DNA from: Cercis canadensis
Lineage: Eukaryota > Streptophyta > Magnoliopsida > Fabales > Fabaceae
Reading direction: 5' to 3'
NCBI GenBank assembly: GCA_003255065.1
Contig: QAOA01001581.1
Span: 40,757 to 104,756, forward strand
Length of the DNA stretch: 64,000 bases
The notes below the pieces were generated by a model, which worked only from the letters and a program-made list of their open reading frames with translations, had not been told where the DNA came from and searched no databases. A program made the position numbers and the translations under genes. Positions 53,180-64,000 of this stretch are shown one piece after another (position 1 is the first letter of the stretch; the number at the start of each line of letters is the position of its first letter).

Positions 53180-55744
53180 TGTTGACATCCAAATTTGCAC
53201 ATGGATTATTTTTGGGATCATGATCTTTGGAACCATATTTCTATGTGCTCAATTAAAACATTTCAATACTATAAAATAAAGCAAATAGAACTAAAAATGT
53301 TGAAATCCCAACAAAAAATCACAAAAAATAATAATAACTTAAAAAGAATACAAAAATAAAAAACTATTATTATTAAAAATAAAGAATAATAAAAAGCAAA
53401 GAAGAAATAAATGCTATTGCAGGCAACACGCAAGGCAGTAATCCATCTTTCAACAAAGTGCTGTTCACCAGTCCAACAACCCACCCCGCCACGCCCCTTG
53501 CAACTTGAAAGTAGGAAACAAGAAAACCACATCAGTAAGTTACCAGTGCAACTTGCACAAAGCTTCGACTATAAAAGCCTCACAAAACAAAGTAAAGGGG
53601 GACAAATAGAGAGAATTGATACTCGGTAGCAAAATAGAAAGAAACAAACAGAGAGAACCAAAAATTCACAAGAGAAGTCTCAGAAAGTTGGGAGGAGGAG
53701 AAAATATAGTAAGCATCTAGGTATTAACACTATCTCATCATTCTTTTTTATGCTAAATTCTTCTCACGTATATAAATAAGAAAAGAAAAATCACTTGCCA
53801 TTTTTCTATTTTTGTTTTTGGGCAACAAAGGGGGTGACACCGTCAATGGCAGTGGCTCCACCCCATTCCCATTCTCCATTTTTCTTAGATAAAACAGAAC
53901 CCAAAAATCTTAAGGGAACCAAGTAAAGACACCAAATGAGAGAGAACCCCTAAAACCACCATTCTAATAAAAGTAAAACCTAAAAATTTATTTCCTTAGG
54001 ATTTATGCATGGAATCAAGAATTAAACATAATAGANGTAGGACACAGGAAAACCACATCAGTAAGTTACCAGTGCAACTTGCACAAAGCTTCGACTATAA
54101 AAGCCTCACAAAACAAAGTAAAGGGGACAAATAGAGAGAATTGAAACTCGGTAGCAAAATAGAAAGAAACAAACAGAGAGAACCAAAAATTCGCAGGAGA
54201 AGTCTTAGAAAGTTGGGAGGAGGAGAAAATTGATTTAGACAAAAGAAAACCAAATTAGAGTGAAGATTTTTAGAAAGAGAAAGAGATTTTTAGAGAGAGA
54301 AACATAGTTTTCAAGAGAAGGAAAGAGAGAAATTTTTGAGAGATTGTAAGAGAAATCCTTACCTTAGCCACCAATGGTTGAGAAGTAGAGACAAAATCCA
54401 TGCCTTCTCCCCTTGGATTCGAGAGAAAATTCATGCTTGTTGCACTTTCCCCTTTGCTATGTTTTTCCCCCTTCTTCCTTCTCCCTGTTATGGATTCACG
54501 AATTCCTTTTGCTGTTGTTTGTAATTTACATCTTAAAGCGTGTTTATTTTGAGAGAAGGTTGTGTTTTGTTTGGCTATTGGACCAAAATTCATGGGCCTT
54601 TTTATTTTGCTTGTTTAATATGATAGCTTTTGGTTGTTAATTCATTTGGGCTTAATTTTGTTTATTTGACTTGTTGGATCAATTGTCATGGGCATCTATT
54701 TCATTTTCCTTTGCTTCTCTTGTGAACCTAGACCAAAATTCGTGGGCCTCTTTATTTGGTTGGTTTAGTATGATAGCTCTTGGGTTGTTAATTTGTTTAG
54801 GCCTATTTATTTCACATACTACTTTTATTTTCATTTCTTTGATGTTGTTTTAGTAACTAGTTGGGCTAAAATAGAATTTGGCCCAAATATGTTTATTTAT
54901 TTGTTTTGGGTCATTTTAATTAATTAATTTATTTTATAATTTTTATTTATTCTTTACTTATTGTTATTATTACTTTTTATCTTAGGGGTCTTTGTTTGTT
55001 TTATTTTTATGCTTTATGCATTTCATATTATACTTAATTCTCTTTGTTGTAAACAAAATTAAACCCCGGCGACGGATTAAATTAGGGAATAATTGTGTTG
55101 ACAATTTTTCCTAATGTTCCTGAAGTGAAGGATAAATTTTTTGATTATGCTAGAGGTACTAGTATAGCCAATGAAATTCTCAATATCGCTTTATCTTTTC
55201 AATTACTATCTTTCTAACATTATTTGCTACATTATAATTCATTTCATTATATTTCATCATTATTTTTACTTATGCTAGAATAAGATTATCGACAAGGGAA
55301 TAATCAAAATTAGCTATAATAATAGCGATATTTTGACATTTCGAAGGTAAAAGGGTTTCCCTAGTTTTGCCAAAGGTACTGGTGGGCCTTGAGGCTAACT
55401 ACTGAGAAAAATCTTTTCTGTGCATAATCTTCCAAAAAAAAATCTTACTTATGCATAATATCATATTTTTATTTACCTTAAAGTGTGGACTAAAAGTACT
55501 AACGAGGGAATACTTGAGGATAACTATGATGACAACGACTCCTCGACATTTCGGAGGTGAGGGGTGTCCTTTTGGCCTTTCCAGATGTATTGGTGGACTA
55601 AAGAAAGACTTTCATTACGTGTAGGTAATAAAACGATTAGTGACGACTCCATTCTTTTGCATCATATCATACACTTTATCTTTTATTTTTCTCGTGGTGG
55701 GGTTTCGCCGCTTCGCATCGCATTCCGAAAAGGACGTTGTGACA
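53180..55744 (+). mobile_element. Long gypsy-type LTR (solo or terminal), with assembly joint
   Basis: It begins TGTTGACATCC (53180) and ends GGACGTTGTGACA (55744), the same family as 40179-42425. A TATA-like gactataaaagcc occurs at about 53568. A piece of roughly 200 bp (about 53512-53710) recurs after an n at 54036 (about 54040-54230), so the stated length is inflated. Left flank ctaat and right flank atgcc do not match, so one side has been lost, and the right side runs straight into copia gag. Confidence 0.65.
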
Positions 55745-56396
55745 ATGCCATTATTTATTCTCTTGAACCAGATATCTTACATCTTCTTGGCAATCCTTCT
55801 ACCTCCAAAGAAGCCTGGGACCACCTCAAAACACTTTTTACCAATCAATCCCGCTCGCGGCTCATGTCTCTTAAGCAAAAGCTTTCCACTGCTACAAATG
55901 GAACCCAACTTGTTAATGCATACCTTCAGTTATGAAAAAATATTGTAGATGAGATTGTACTCATTTCCTCCCTAGTTGACGATTTGGATTTTATTATTTA
56001 TGGACTTAATGGACTAGGTTTAAACTTCAAAGACATTTCTGGTCCTTTCTGTGCTAGAGACACTCCTATTTCCTTCCTAGAATTACGAGAAAAATTGGTT
56101 GATTTTGAAACCTACAACACCAAAGAAGATACAGTCACTTCTCCCATTCCCCTCATTGCCAATGTAGCTCACAAATCAGCACCACCTCCATTCAAAAGAC
56201 GTACCACATACAACCACAACAAACCACTTCTTCCTACCTTATCCACACCAAATTTTTCCTCACTTACTGTGTGTCAGCTATGCAACAAAATTGGACACAG
56301 TGCTCCCTGGTGTTACAAATTTTTTCCACTCCTTAAACCAAAAAAATCTCCCCATGCTCACTTCACCACCCCTCAACCCACTATGAATCCTAATAC
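55745..56396 (+). pseudogene. Copia element 2: gag, truncated
   Basis: The frame starts inside the gag core (SLEPDILHLLGNPSTSKEAW, SRLMSLKQKLSTATNGTQLV). After a TGA at 55933 it continues DFIIYGLNGLGLNFKDISGP and reaches a knuckle CQLCNKIGHSAPWCYK that keeps all four zinc ligands. The N-terminus is lost. A frameshift between about 56340 and 56397 separates it from the protease. Confidence 0.85.
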
Positions 56397-57914
56397 TGGC
56401 TGCTTGACATTGGTGCTTCTCATCATGTTACAAGTACCCTTGCAAATCTTCATGATTCTCTTGAATATCATGGCAACAATCACATGATGGTTGGTAATGG
56501 TGCAGGTTTGCTTATTTCTCACCTTGGTTATACCACTCTTACCTCTTCTCCCAATACTTTCCACCTGCATAATGTGCATTATGTTCCTTCCATTAAACAA
56601 AATCTCATATCTGTTTCACAATTTTGTAAATCTAATAATGTATCCATTGAGTTCTTACCTTCTTCATTTGTTGTGAAAGATCTCCACAAATGTGCATGTC
56701 TTCTGCAAGGCCCGAGTAAATATTGCACGTATCCTTTTCCCATTGTTGTCTCTTGGACTTCTTCCACTCCTCGTGCCCTCTCACTACACCGCCAGTCCTT
56801 GGACTCTCTTTGGCATCATCGCCTCGGTTATCCTCACTCTCGAGTCCTTCATCATCTTGCTGCCCAACACCAGTTTGCCTTACCATCCCAGCTCCCTGAT
56901 TGCAACTCTTGTTCATGTAATAAAAGCCACAAGCTGCCATTTTCTTCTTCTAGCATTAGGACTACTAGACCTTTAGAACTTCTTTATACTGATGTATGGG
57001 GTCCAGCACCTCAAATTTCTATTGATCAATATAAGTTTTATGTGGTGTTCATTGACCATTTTACTCGCTACACTTGGTTTTATCCTCTCAAACACAAATA
57101 TGATGTCTATACTGTTTTTATTCACTTTAAACGCTTAGTTGAATCTTACTTCAACACTATGATGAAGTCTTTTTCTTCTGATAATGGTGGGGAATTTCTC
57201 AAGTTAAAATCTTATTTTCTTTCTTAAGGCATTTCTTTTTTTCAATCACCACCATATACTCCAGAAATGAATGGTATGGCTGAAAGGAAGCACCGGCACA
57301 TTGTTGAAACCGGATTAGCTCTTCTTCATCATGTCTCCCTTCCTCCCTCATTCTGGTCTTTTTCCTTCCAAACAGCCACATTTCTCATTAATTGCCTCCC
57401 TACACCAGTTCTTCACATTACTTCTCCATATCAGCAACTCTTTCATCAAACCCCTCACTATAATTCGTTCAAAGCCTTTCGGTGCTTATGCTATCCCTGG
57501 CTTTGGCCCTACTCTCTTACCAAACTTCATGCACGCTCCACTCCATCCACTTTTTTGGGCCACTCCACTGACAAATATGCATATATTTGCTTTGATCATA
57601 CTAACCACAAGTTTTATATTTCCAAACATGTCAAATTCATTGAAGACTCCCATCCCTTCAAAACCCATCCTTCCCCACCATCAGTGTCATATTCTGATCC
57701 TGAGTCTATCTTTTATTCCCATTATCCTATTTTTGTTTCACCACAGTCACACTCCCCCTCAAACTCCACTTTTGTCACTACTTCTTCCCAATCCCTATCC
57801 ACTTCCACCTTTGTGGCTGCTACTCTCTTTTCCCCTCCCTCACCCTTATCTCATTCACCTTCCACTTCATCCATCTCACAAGACGCTCTCCCTTCCCCTT
57901 CCAACGCTCCATAA
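56397..57914 (+). pseudogene. Copia element 2: protease and integrase, broken
   Basis: The protease box is WLLDIGASHHVTS (56397-56435), with Ile at the position usually Ser or Thr. The integrase zinc region LWHHRLGYPHS ... CNSCSCNKSHK lies near 56810-56935. The core DDE residues are in LYTDVWGPA, SSDNGGEFLK and NGMAERKHRH, with a TAA at 57225 between the second and third. A long Ser/Pro-rich linker (57660-57914) ends the open frame. Integrase would join element DNA to the chromosome. Confidence 0.85.
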
Positions 57915-59606
57915 CTATCTCCCTCTACTGCCTTAAATAATTCTCTTCCTCCTCCTCAACCTCCTACTGGCCCCTCCTTTCCCACCACCACTACCCATCA
58001 CATGATTACCCGCTCCAAAAATAATATCTTCAAGCCTAAAACTCCCTTCACCCTCACCGCCACCAAACATCCTCTACCTCCAAGTGTTGAACCCACGTGT
58101 TTCACTCATGCCAGTAAACACCCGGAATGGCTTTCAACCATGTCTTAAGAGCTTGATGCCTTCCTCCGAAATGGTATTTGGTCCCTCGTTCCCAAACCAC
58201 CTCATGCTAATCTTGTTGGGTGCAAATGGGTCTACCGGGTCAAGCGTCTCCCTTTTAGTGTCATTGATCGCTACAAAGCTCGCCTTGTAGCCAAGGGTTT
58301 CTCTCAATGCCCTGGGCTTGACTACCACGAAACCTTTAGCCCTATGGTTAAGCCCCAGACAGTCAAGGCAATCCTCACCATTGCTCTTCACCACCACTGG
58401 CCATTGAAGCACATGGACGTCAACAATGCTTTTTTACAAGGCACCTTCTGTATGTGTCAACCTCAGGGCCATGTTGATAATGCTCATCCTCATTATGTCT
58501 GCAAACTCCACAAAGTCATTTATGGCTTAAAGCAGGCACCTAGGGCCTGGTATACTGAACTTGGCAACTTTCTCCTGTCTTTCGGTTTCATAAACTCTTT
58601 ATCTGATGGTTCCCTTTTCATTTATAATAAGGATGACATTTTAGCTTATTTTCTGGTTTATGTTGATGACCTGCTTCTCACTGGCAATAACTCTACTTTC
58701 TTAAAAACCTGCACTAAACTTGCTCAGTGGTTCTCCCTTAAGGACCTCGGCCAGCCAACCTATTTTTTAGGTGTTGAATTCATTCCCACAGGCACTGGTC
58801 TTTTTCTATCTCAGCAAAAGTATATGAAGGACCTCTTAGACAAATCTGACATGGCTAGTGCAAAAGGCTCTACAACGCCTATGTCCACCTCTGTTTCTCT
58901 CAAACTTAATGATGGTACTACCCTTGTTAATGCCACTGACTATCGAAGTGTTGTAGGTGCACTTCAGTACCTCTCTCTCACACGGCCAGACATTGGCTAT
59001 GCTGTCAACAAATGCTCACAATTTATGCATTGCCTTACTCACACACATCTTTAGGCTCTCAAACGTATTCTCAGATATCTTAAGCATACTATCAACTTTG
59101 GCCTGCATTTGTCTTTTCATACACCTATACAACTGCATGCCTATTCGAATGCAAATTGGGCTAAGAACCCCAATGACAGAACTTCCACCTCTAGCTACTT
59201 GGTGTTCATGGGACCAAATGCAGTCTCCTAGTCCTCCAAGAAACAACGATCAATGGCTCAGTCCTCCACAAAATCTAAATATCGTGTGGTTGCCTCCACC
59301 ACTGCTGAATTATCATGGATGCTTAACCTACTCAAAGAGCTTGGCATTGCAACCACTCAGCCACCTATCATTTACTATGACAATGTAGGTGTCACTTATT
59401 TATGTGCTAATCCAGTCTTCCACTCTCGAATGAAGCACATCTCTCTTAACTATCACTTTTTTCGGGAAAAGGTCTCCTCAAATTAGCTTCGCGTTCTTCA
59501 TGTCTCAAGCAAGGACCAACTTGCAGATATCTTGACAAAATCGTTGTCCACCTCTGTGTTATGTCATCTTCGGTCCAAGATTGGTGTCCTTGATGGAACG
59601 CCAATC
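57915..59606 (+). pseudogene. Copia element 2: reverse transcriptase and RNase H, broken
   Basis: Reverse transcriptase runs from about 58100: WVYRVKRLPFSVIDRYKARL, HMDVNNAFLQGTF, VIYGLKQAPRAWY and an intact catalytic YVDDLLLTGN near 58660-58690. RNase H follows (NANWAKNPNDRTSTSSYLV, YYDNVGVTYL) and ends with SSKDQLADILTKSL near 59545. In-frame stops occur at about 58146, 59052, 59227 and 59485. 58344-59054 is the longest open stretch. Confidence 0.9.
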
Positions 59607-59846
59607 TTGCGGGGGCATGTTAGCGAAATTGGTGTAACCACTTTGTAGATAAGCTTCAACCTGATGCAATCACCTTATAGATAGCTTTAAATATTAAAAT
59701 ATTGTTATAGGCTTAAGATTAGGTTGACCTATCTCTATCTATTCTGTTACTAATAAATAGCTTTCTGTTACTAGCTTACTGTATAAATATTACACATAGT
59801 ACATCAATAAAATATATGAAAGAATTTTCCTCACTTATATTCAGCA
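59607..59846 (+). repeat. Polypurine tract and 3' LTR of copia element 2
   Basis: TTGCGGGGGCA (to 59617) is the polypurine tract. The LTR begins TGTTAGCGAAATTGG at 59618 and ends near 59843-59846 (ttcagca). The outer end is approximate because no second LTR is available for comparison. TATA-like taaatatta motifs lie near 59785. Confidence 0.75.
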
Positions 59847-59939
59847 TCTTTATTAGGGAGGTAGTGAAACCGTTGGTCAGCATGGTGGTCCCGGTAAGTC
59901 TAAGAAAGATAATTAATTAGATTAGAGTTAAGATAAATT

Positions 59940-60563
59940 ATGATGTCAAGGATGATTAAAAGATTGTTGTGTAGCCTATATGAACCTTCTAGTTCAAATA
60001 TTGAAAAAAATGACTATTCAACAGATAATCAAGATGATAGTAATAGTAGAGAAGTTGTTATTTCTAGAATAAAGCAAAACTTACAAAATTGGACTATTCT
60101 AAAAATTCCATCAACAGAAGTTTATCAAAAAGGTAGTTTTGACATATTTCAAAACTATGTTATCAAAACAATAGAACAAACAATATCAGTCAAAAAAGCA
60201 AAAGATAAAATCTATCTTCTTTCAGAAGATATGATTAGAAAACATAGAAATGAAGGCTTTAAATATCTCCATATAGGATTAGTTCAAATAGTTGTTAAAC
60301 CTCTTCACAAGCTAAGAATAGATCCACCTATCCTAGTATGTTTTAGAGATAAAAGAGTAGTAGAATTCAAAGACTCGGTCATAGGAGTCATCCATTCAAA
60401 TCTTCATAATGGTCCCGTATATCTAGATTGTTTCCCAAATTACACCATGGGAATAAGTCATCCTGAAACTTCAAAACTTTTAGAACTAAAAATTAAGTCA
60501 AAAGAAGAAAATTTTCTTCTAGGAATAGAACACATGACAGTCATATTTAGAGTTTGTTACTAA
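59940..60563 (+). pseudogene. Endogenous pararetrovirus: movement protein region
   Basis: A 207-codon open frame that I read as the cell-to-cell movement protein of a Caulimoviridae-like virus integrated in the genome. The family's conserved core is visible: GFKYLHIGLVQI near residues 104-115, a charged DKRVVEFKDS, then GPVYLDCFPN near 155-165. In a virus this protein forms tubules at plasmodesmata. The frame is uninterrupted, but the integrated copy lacks recognisable neighbours for replication inside the window. It begins about 94 bp after the copia 3' LTR. The genus is not resolved. Confidence 0.7.
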
Positions 60564-60566
60564 GTC

Positions 60567-61690
60567 ATGAAAACAAAAATCAATATAGGTTGTATTAAAC
60601 AATCTCCAAAAGATGAAACTTTAATAATGGAAGTCAATACTCAAAATTCTCAGTCAATAACCCCTAAAAGGTTAAGACATGATAAAATTTCATATGTAGA
60701 TGAATGAAAATTAGAAGATGATGTCCTTCCTAGAACTCAAGAAATTCCAGAATTAAATCATATTATAACATCTCCTTCAGGGAATGTTACTCTTAAATTT
60801 AGTAGATCAAATTCTATAAGATATGAAACGTCAACTTATTATATTTATGCTAAGAGATCAGTAGATTTCTCTTTCATAAATTCATCAAGAATAAACTTTA
60901 AACTTGTAATTCCAAAACATGTATCCTAGAACTCAAGAAATTCCAGAATTAAATCATATTATAACATCTTCTTCAGGGAATGTTACTCTTAAATTTAGTA
61001 GATCAAATTCTATAAGATATGAAACGTCAACTTATTCTATTTATGCTAAGAGATCAGTAGATTTCTCTTTCATAAATTCATCAAGAATAAACTTTAAAGT
61101 TGTAATTCCAAAACATGTTTATCAAGAAACTCAAATTCAAACTCACCAAACATGTCTCCAACTAGGTCAGATTTTCATAGTCAACTTAATGCCATATCAA
61201 AAGTTCCAAATAGATAAGAAATATCTTAATGAAGAATTCATGAAAGATTATAATAAAGAGAAAAGAGATTGGTATTTCAAAAAATTTGATAAATATACAA
61301 CAGATACACTTAAAATATTTTATTTTCATGAATTAAATGTAATGAAAATCAATATGCATTTCTTCTAATGGTTCAAAAATTATGCTAAAAGACATGATAT
61401 ATTTTATCTTTATTCAAAGTCCAAGACTATTAATACAAATACTAGGATAAGTCAAAATTGAAAAACTTCAAATACAACTGTTACTTCAGTACATCCTCCT
61501 TTAAAAGAGATTACTGTAAAAAAAATATTCATAATGAAGATGTAGTAGCCTCACCATTCAAAATGACAAATGGTGCCAACAAGGNAAATGGTCCCAACAA
61601 GGATAACCCTTCATTAAAAGATATAAAAAATATACAGTATCAAAATAATTATAGAAATCAAATACTCAAAAACTACAAATATTAGAAAAT
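60567..61690 (+). pseudogene. Endogenous pararetrovirus: downstream polyprotein region, broken
   Basis: A second frame opens at an ATG 4 bases after the movement-protein stop (TAAGTCATG), the tight spacing seen between ORFs of some plant pararetroviruses. It carries an early TGA (SYVDE-stop, about 60706). A direct duplication of 196 bp (60728-60923 / 60924-61119) follows, which shifts the frame, and then an open part to 61368. Further stops and an n at 61585 follow. No capsid zinc finger, protease or polymerase motif is visible, so its role is unassigned. The conserved hydrophobic and charged blocks only support linkage to the preceding viral gene. Confidence 0.5.
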
Positions 61691-63414
61691 GGAGATTCAA
61701 TTATGAGACTTCAATCTTTTTGAAAGATCTCTGAACTATTTGTGCTATGTATGCTTGTATCTTTTAGTGTTATCTTAATTATTTATATATGATATTTCAT
61801 GCATAATTTTAAAAAAGATAAGGTTTGAATCTCCATTTCTTTATATATGTAGTTAGAAAATTTAGTTTTATTTATCTAATAGGGGGAAAAATAATTTTCT
61901 ATGGTAATTTTCCCTTAAGAAATTTATTAATTATTATCACATTTAGGATAATTGTGATTATACACCATTAAAAAAATTATTATGGTCATTTACATGTATT
62001 CTCTAATATTTTAAAAGATGATNGATAATAGATTGTCTTTTTTTTTTAATCTTATTAATAATTATTATGGGGGCAATTACAAAAAATTTATGAGAGCAAA
62101 GTATAATTTTATAGTATTATCATGAAAAAGAAAAATTGTGGTTAGTGGGGGCAATTGCCTCCATAACCTTAAACGTGGATCCGCCATTGGATGGTGTCTT
62201 AATTAACAATTGTACACTTTGATCACCTTCTTAGTCCCGTTAAAAGCATGTCATCCAAAGATTCTTCACCAACAATAAATACAAGAAAATTTTTCTCATG
62301 ACCTAGCTCGAAGAATTGACTGTTTTAGGAATCAAATGCGTGGCCTTGCACCTAACCACGCATCATATGCTCAACCCTTTAGGCTTGGGTTAAATTATAT
62401 ACGTCAAAGTCTAATATCAGTTTAATGGGTAATGTGGTGTTATTGGTATTCAATGTTTATCTTTTCTACCGGGGGGGAGGCAGGATGTTTGTCCAAGGGT
62501 AGGGACTAAAGATTAAAATATAACAAAAAAAATTTAAATTATCATACTATACATACATACCATATAAAATAAATTTAATTGACACTTAAAAAATTATGAT
62601 TGTATAACATAGAAAGCAACCAACATTATTAAGAGAAAACGATGTGTATTAAAAAGTATATTAATATTTTTGGAGAGTCATATATAATAAATTTAAAAAT
62701 TTAGGGAGCCAGAAGAAAAAAAAAATAAACATACTAAATTTTAAAATTTGAAAAATCCAAGGGCTAGGGCATTGGCTCTGCCCCTTTTACTACAATGAAT
62801 ATAAATATAAATTTTTTCATATAATCTGTGCTCTCTCGACAAGAAAAAAATGTGAGAAACCAATAATTGTGTCAAAGTTAAAGAATGGAGAATAAATTAA
62901 TTATTTGTTCTAATTATTATTATTTAATGGTTGGTTGTATATATACTATCACTTTTTAAAAAAATTAATAAATAATTCAATTCCTGTGAGTACATGTATG
63001 TAGTTTCTTATGCTGGTTGTTTCTCAAACATGTCCATCCAAAACCAATGTCCTGAAACAAAACTTATTACATCAAGTATAGGTCACTTTGTTTGGAGTTT
63101 TCTATAAATGCAGAGTAGTTAAGCTGTTCTGACTAAAGGTAGCGTATAACCCTAAACTTCCAACCAAACCATCAAATTTTTTACATGGTTCTTATCCATC
63201 TCTTTGATATTTGATGATACACCCAACACACCAAAACAAAATTTTGTGTGTAACATAGATCTTCAATGATGCAACTGCCACCATTTTAAACCCCAAAGAC
63301 TAATAAAGCACTACTTTAACTATAGTGTATACCACGTTTAGAAGAAGTTCTAACAAGTAACACCAAATCCCATGCGATTTCTTTTTGGTACATAAAAAGT
63401 TTAAGTGAATAGAT
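61691..63414. other. AT-rich intergenic DNA, no gene seen
   Basis: No supported coding region on either strand. A single n lies at 62023 in an AT run. The segment 62080-62185 (gggggcaattgcc, cataaccttaaacgtggatccgcc) resembles transposon-derived spacer, but no ends are visible. Confidence 0.45.
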
Positions 63415-63547
63415 GTTATTATATTTTAAGGATAGGGCATATCATAAGTTTTAGTAAGAGCTTACAGTGATACTTACATAAGTTATTATATTTCAAGGAT
63501 AGGGCATATCATAGGTTTTAGTAAGAGCTTACAGTGATACTTACATA
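63415..63547. repeat. 66-bp tandem duplication
   Basis: 63415-63480 and 63482-63547 are the same sequence with two or three differences (attttaagg versus atttcaagg, ataagtttt versus ataggtttt). The mismatches argue for a real duplication rather than an assembly fault, since no n is present. Confidence 0.85.
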
Positions 63548-63585
63548 TTACATATTAAAAAAAACTATTAGCAATTTGATTTAAA

Positions 63586-63650
63586 TCCAAGCCTTCAAGC
63601 GAAGTGCTTTAGTCTTTATCAACTGAACTAACCTAGTTAATAATTTATAA
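63586..63650 (-). mobile_element. tRNA-like SINE remnant
   Basis: The minus strand reads TTAGTTCAGTTGATAAAG (A-box-like), an anticodon-arm-like actaaagcacttcg, and a diverged B-box-like GGATTTAAATC. It is too diverged for a functional tRNA. The remainder of the element is not distinguishable. Confidence 0.35.
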
Positions 63651-64000
63651 GATTAACATGTAGGAAAATAAGTAAGATATAATAATTATAATGAAATAAC
63701 AAATTAAACTAAATCCCACGAGACTGACATGTAGACTCACGAGACTGACATGTAGAAATAAAAAATATAATTATTAAAAAATTTAAAATAATATAAGCTG
63801 TACAAAATCTTTGACTTATTTCCTATTTCTTGTTTTACGTTTTCTAATATAGATGACAACAAACTGGCAATTTTACACTTCAAAATTTTAGGAGCATTTT
63901 TATTTTGTTTTTTATTTTTTGAGCTTTATGGTATTAGAATTTTCAATTCTTCAATAGGCGGATCAAATATTCCTTGTATTTGTGTATGTTATCGGTCGGT

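Larger units (their letters stand above)
55745..59846 (+). mobile_element. Ty1/copia retrotransposon 2, 5' end missing
   Basis: The element enters within gag at 55745, directly after the gypsy LTR, and continues through protease, integrase, reverse transcriptase, RNase H, a polypurine tract and a 3' LTR. No 5' LTR or primer-binding site remains. Domain order PR-INT-RT-RNaseH identifies copia. The coding part contains at least four stops (for example near 55935, 57225, 58146 and 59052). Confidence 0.9.

Noticed and set aside
58134-58412. Minus-strand frames of 60-100 codons through the copia elements
   Set aside because: They are shadows opposite the clearly conserved reverse transcriptase and integrase frames.
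1-64000. A novel multi-gene functional system
   Set aside because: All recognisable host genes are broken or single exons, and all larger frames belong to known transposon or pararetrovirus families. I found no cluster of intact, co-oriented unknown genes.

Overview
This is a stretch of a eudicot plant nuclear genome, probably from a woody or perennial species. The evidence is AT-rich intergenic DNA, spliced fragments of plant-only families (PLS-DYW pentatricopeptide repeat, SABATH methyltransferase, dirigent, SWEET), and every major plant transposon class. The species cannot be fixed from sequence alone. I see no gene that is clearly intact. Every recognisable host gene is a pseudogene or an isolated exon, embedded in nested transposable elements.

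Layout. 1-2661: 5' half of a Ty3/gypsy element on the minus strand (protease, gag, PBS, 5' LTR). 2785-2960: one SWEET exon. 4711-5231: a SINE, then a foldback MITE with a 9-bp target duplication. 7047-14448: two adjacent hAT-like non-autonomous elements with exact 8-bp target duplications, tandemly duplicated as a unit of about 3.6 kb. 14505-19716: segment A, holding a DYW-type PPR pseudogene (At5g16860-like). 24641-43036: segment B, a second copy of the same segment. B has been swollen from about 5 kb to 18 kb by a foldback element and an associated dienelactone-hydrolase exon, a full-length Ty1/copia element inside the PPR reading frame (29833-34765), a dirigent/CACTA block (35886-39743) and a solo LTR (40179-42425). 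43149-45023: a four-exon SABATH methyltransferase pseudogene with a MITE in intron 1. 45290-45860: two SINEs. 47369-49823: a gag-only gypsy deletion derivative with a nested solo LTR and a third LTR copy. 51554-53036: a MULE transposase pseudogene. 53180-55744: another copy of the long gypsy LTR. 55745-59846: a second copia element, lacking its 5' end. 59940-61690: an endogenous pararetrovirus (Caulimoviridae-like) fragment with a movement-protein region. 61690-64000: AT-rich DNA with a short tandem duplication.

Nothing here works as an operon or pathway. The main biological content is the history of the locus: duplication of a gene segment, decay of both copies, and successive transposon insertions that can be ordered by nesting and target-site duplications.

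Caution on assembly: eight single-base n characters (6102, 14729, 16485, 24352, 38419, 54036, 61585, 62023) are present. At least four are flanked by near-identical direct repeats of 60-230 bp, which looks like unmerged contig ends rather than real duplications.
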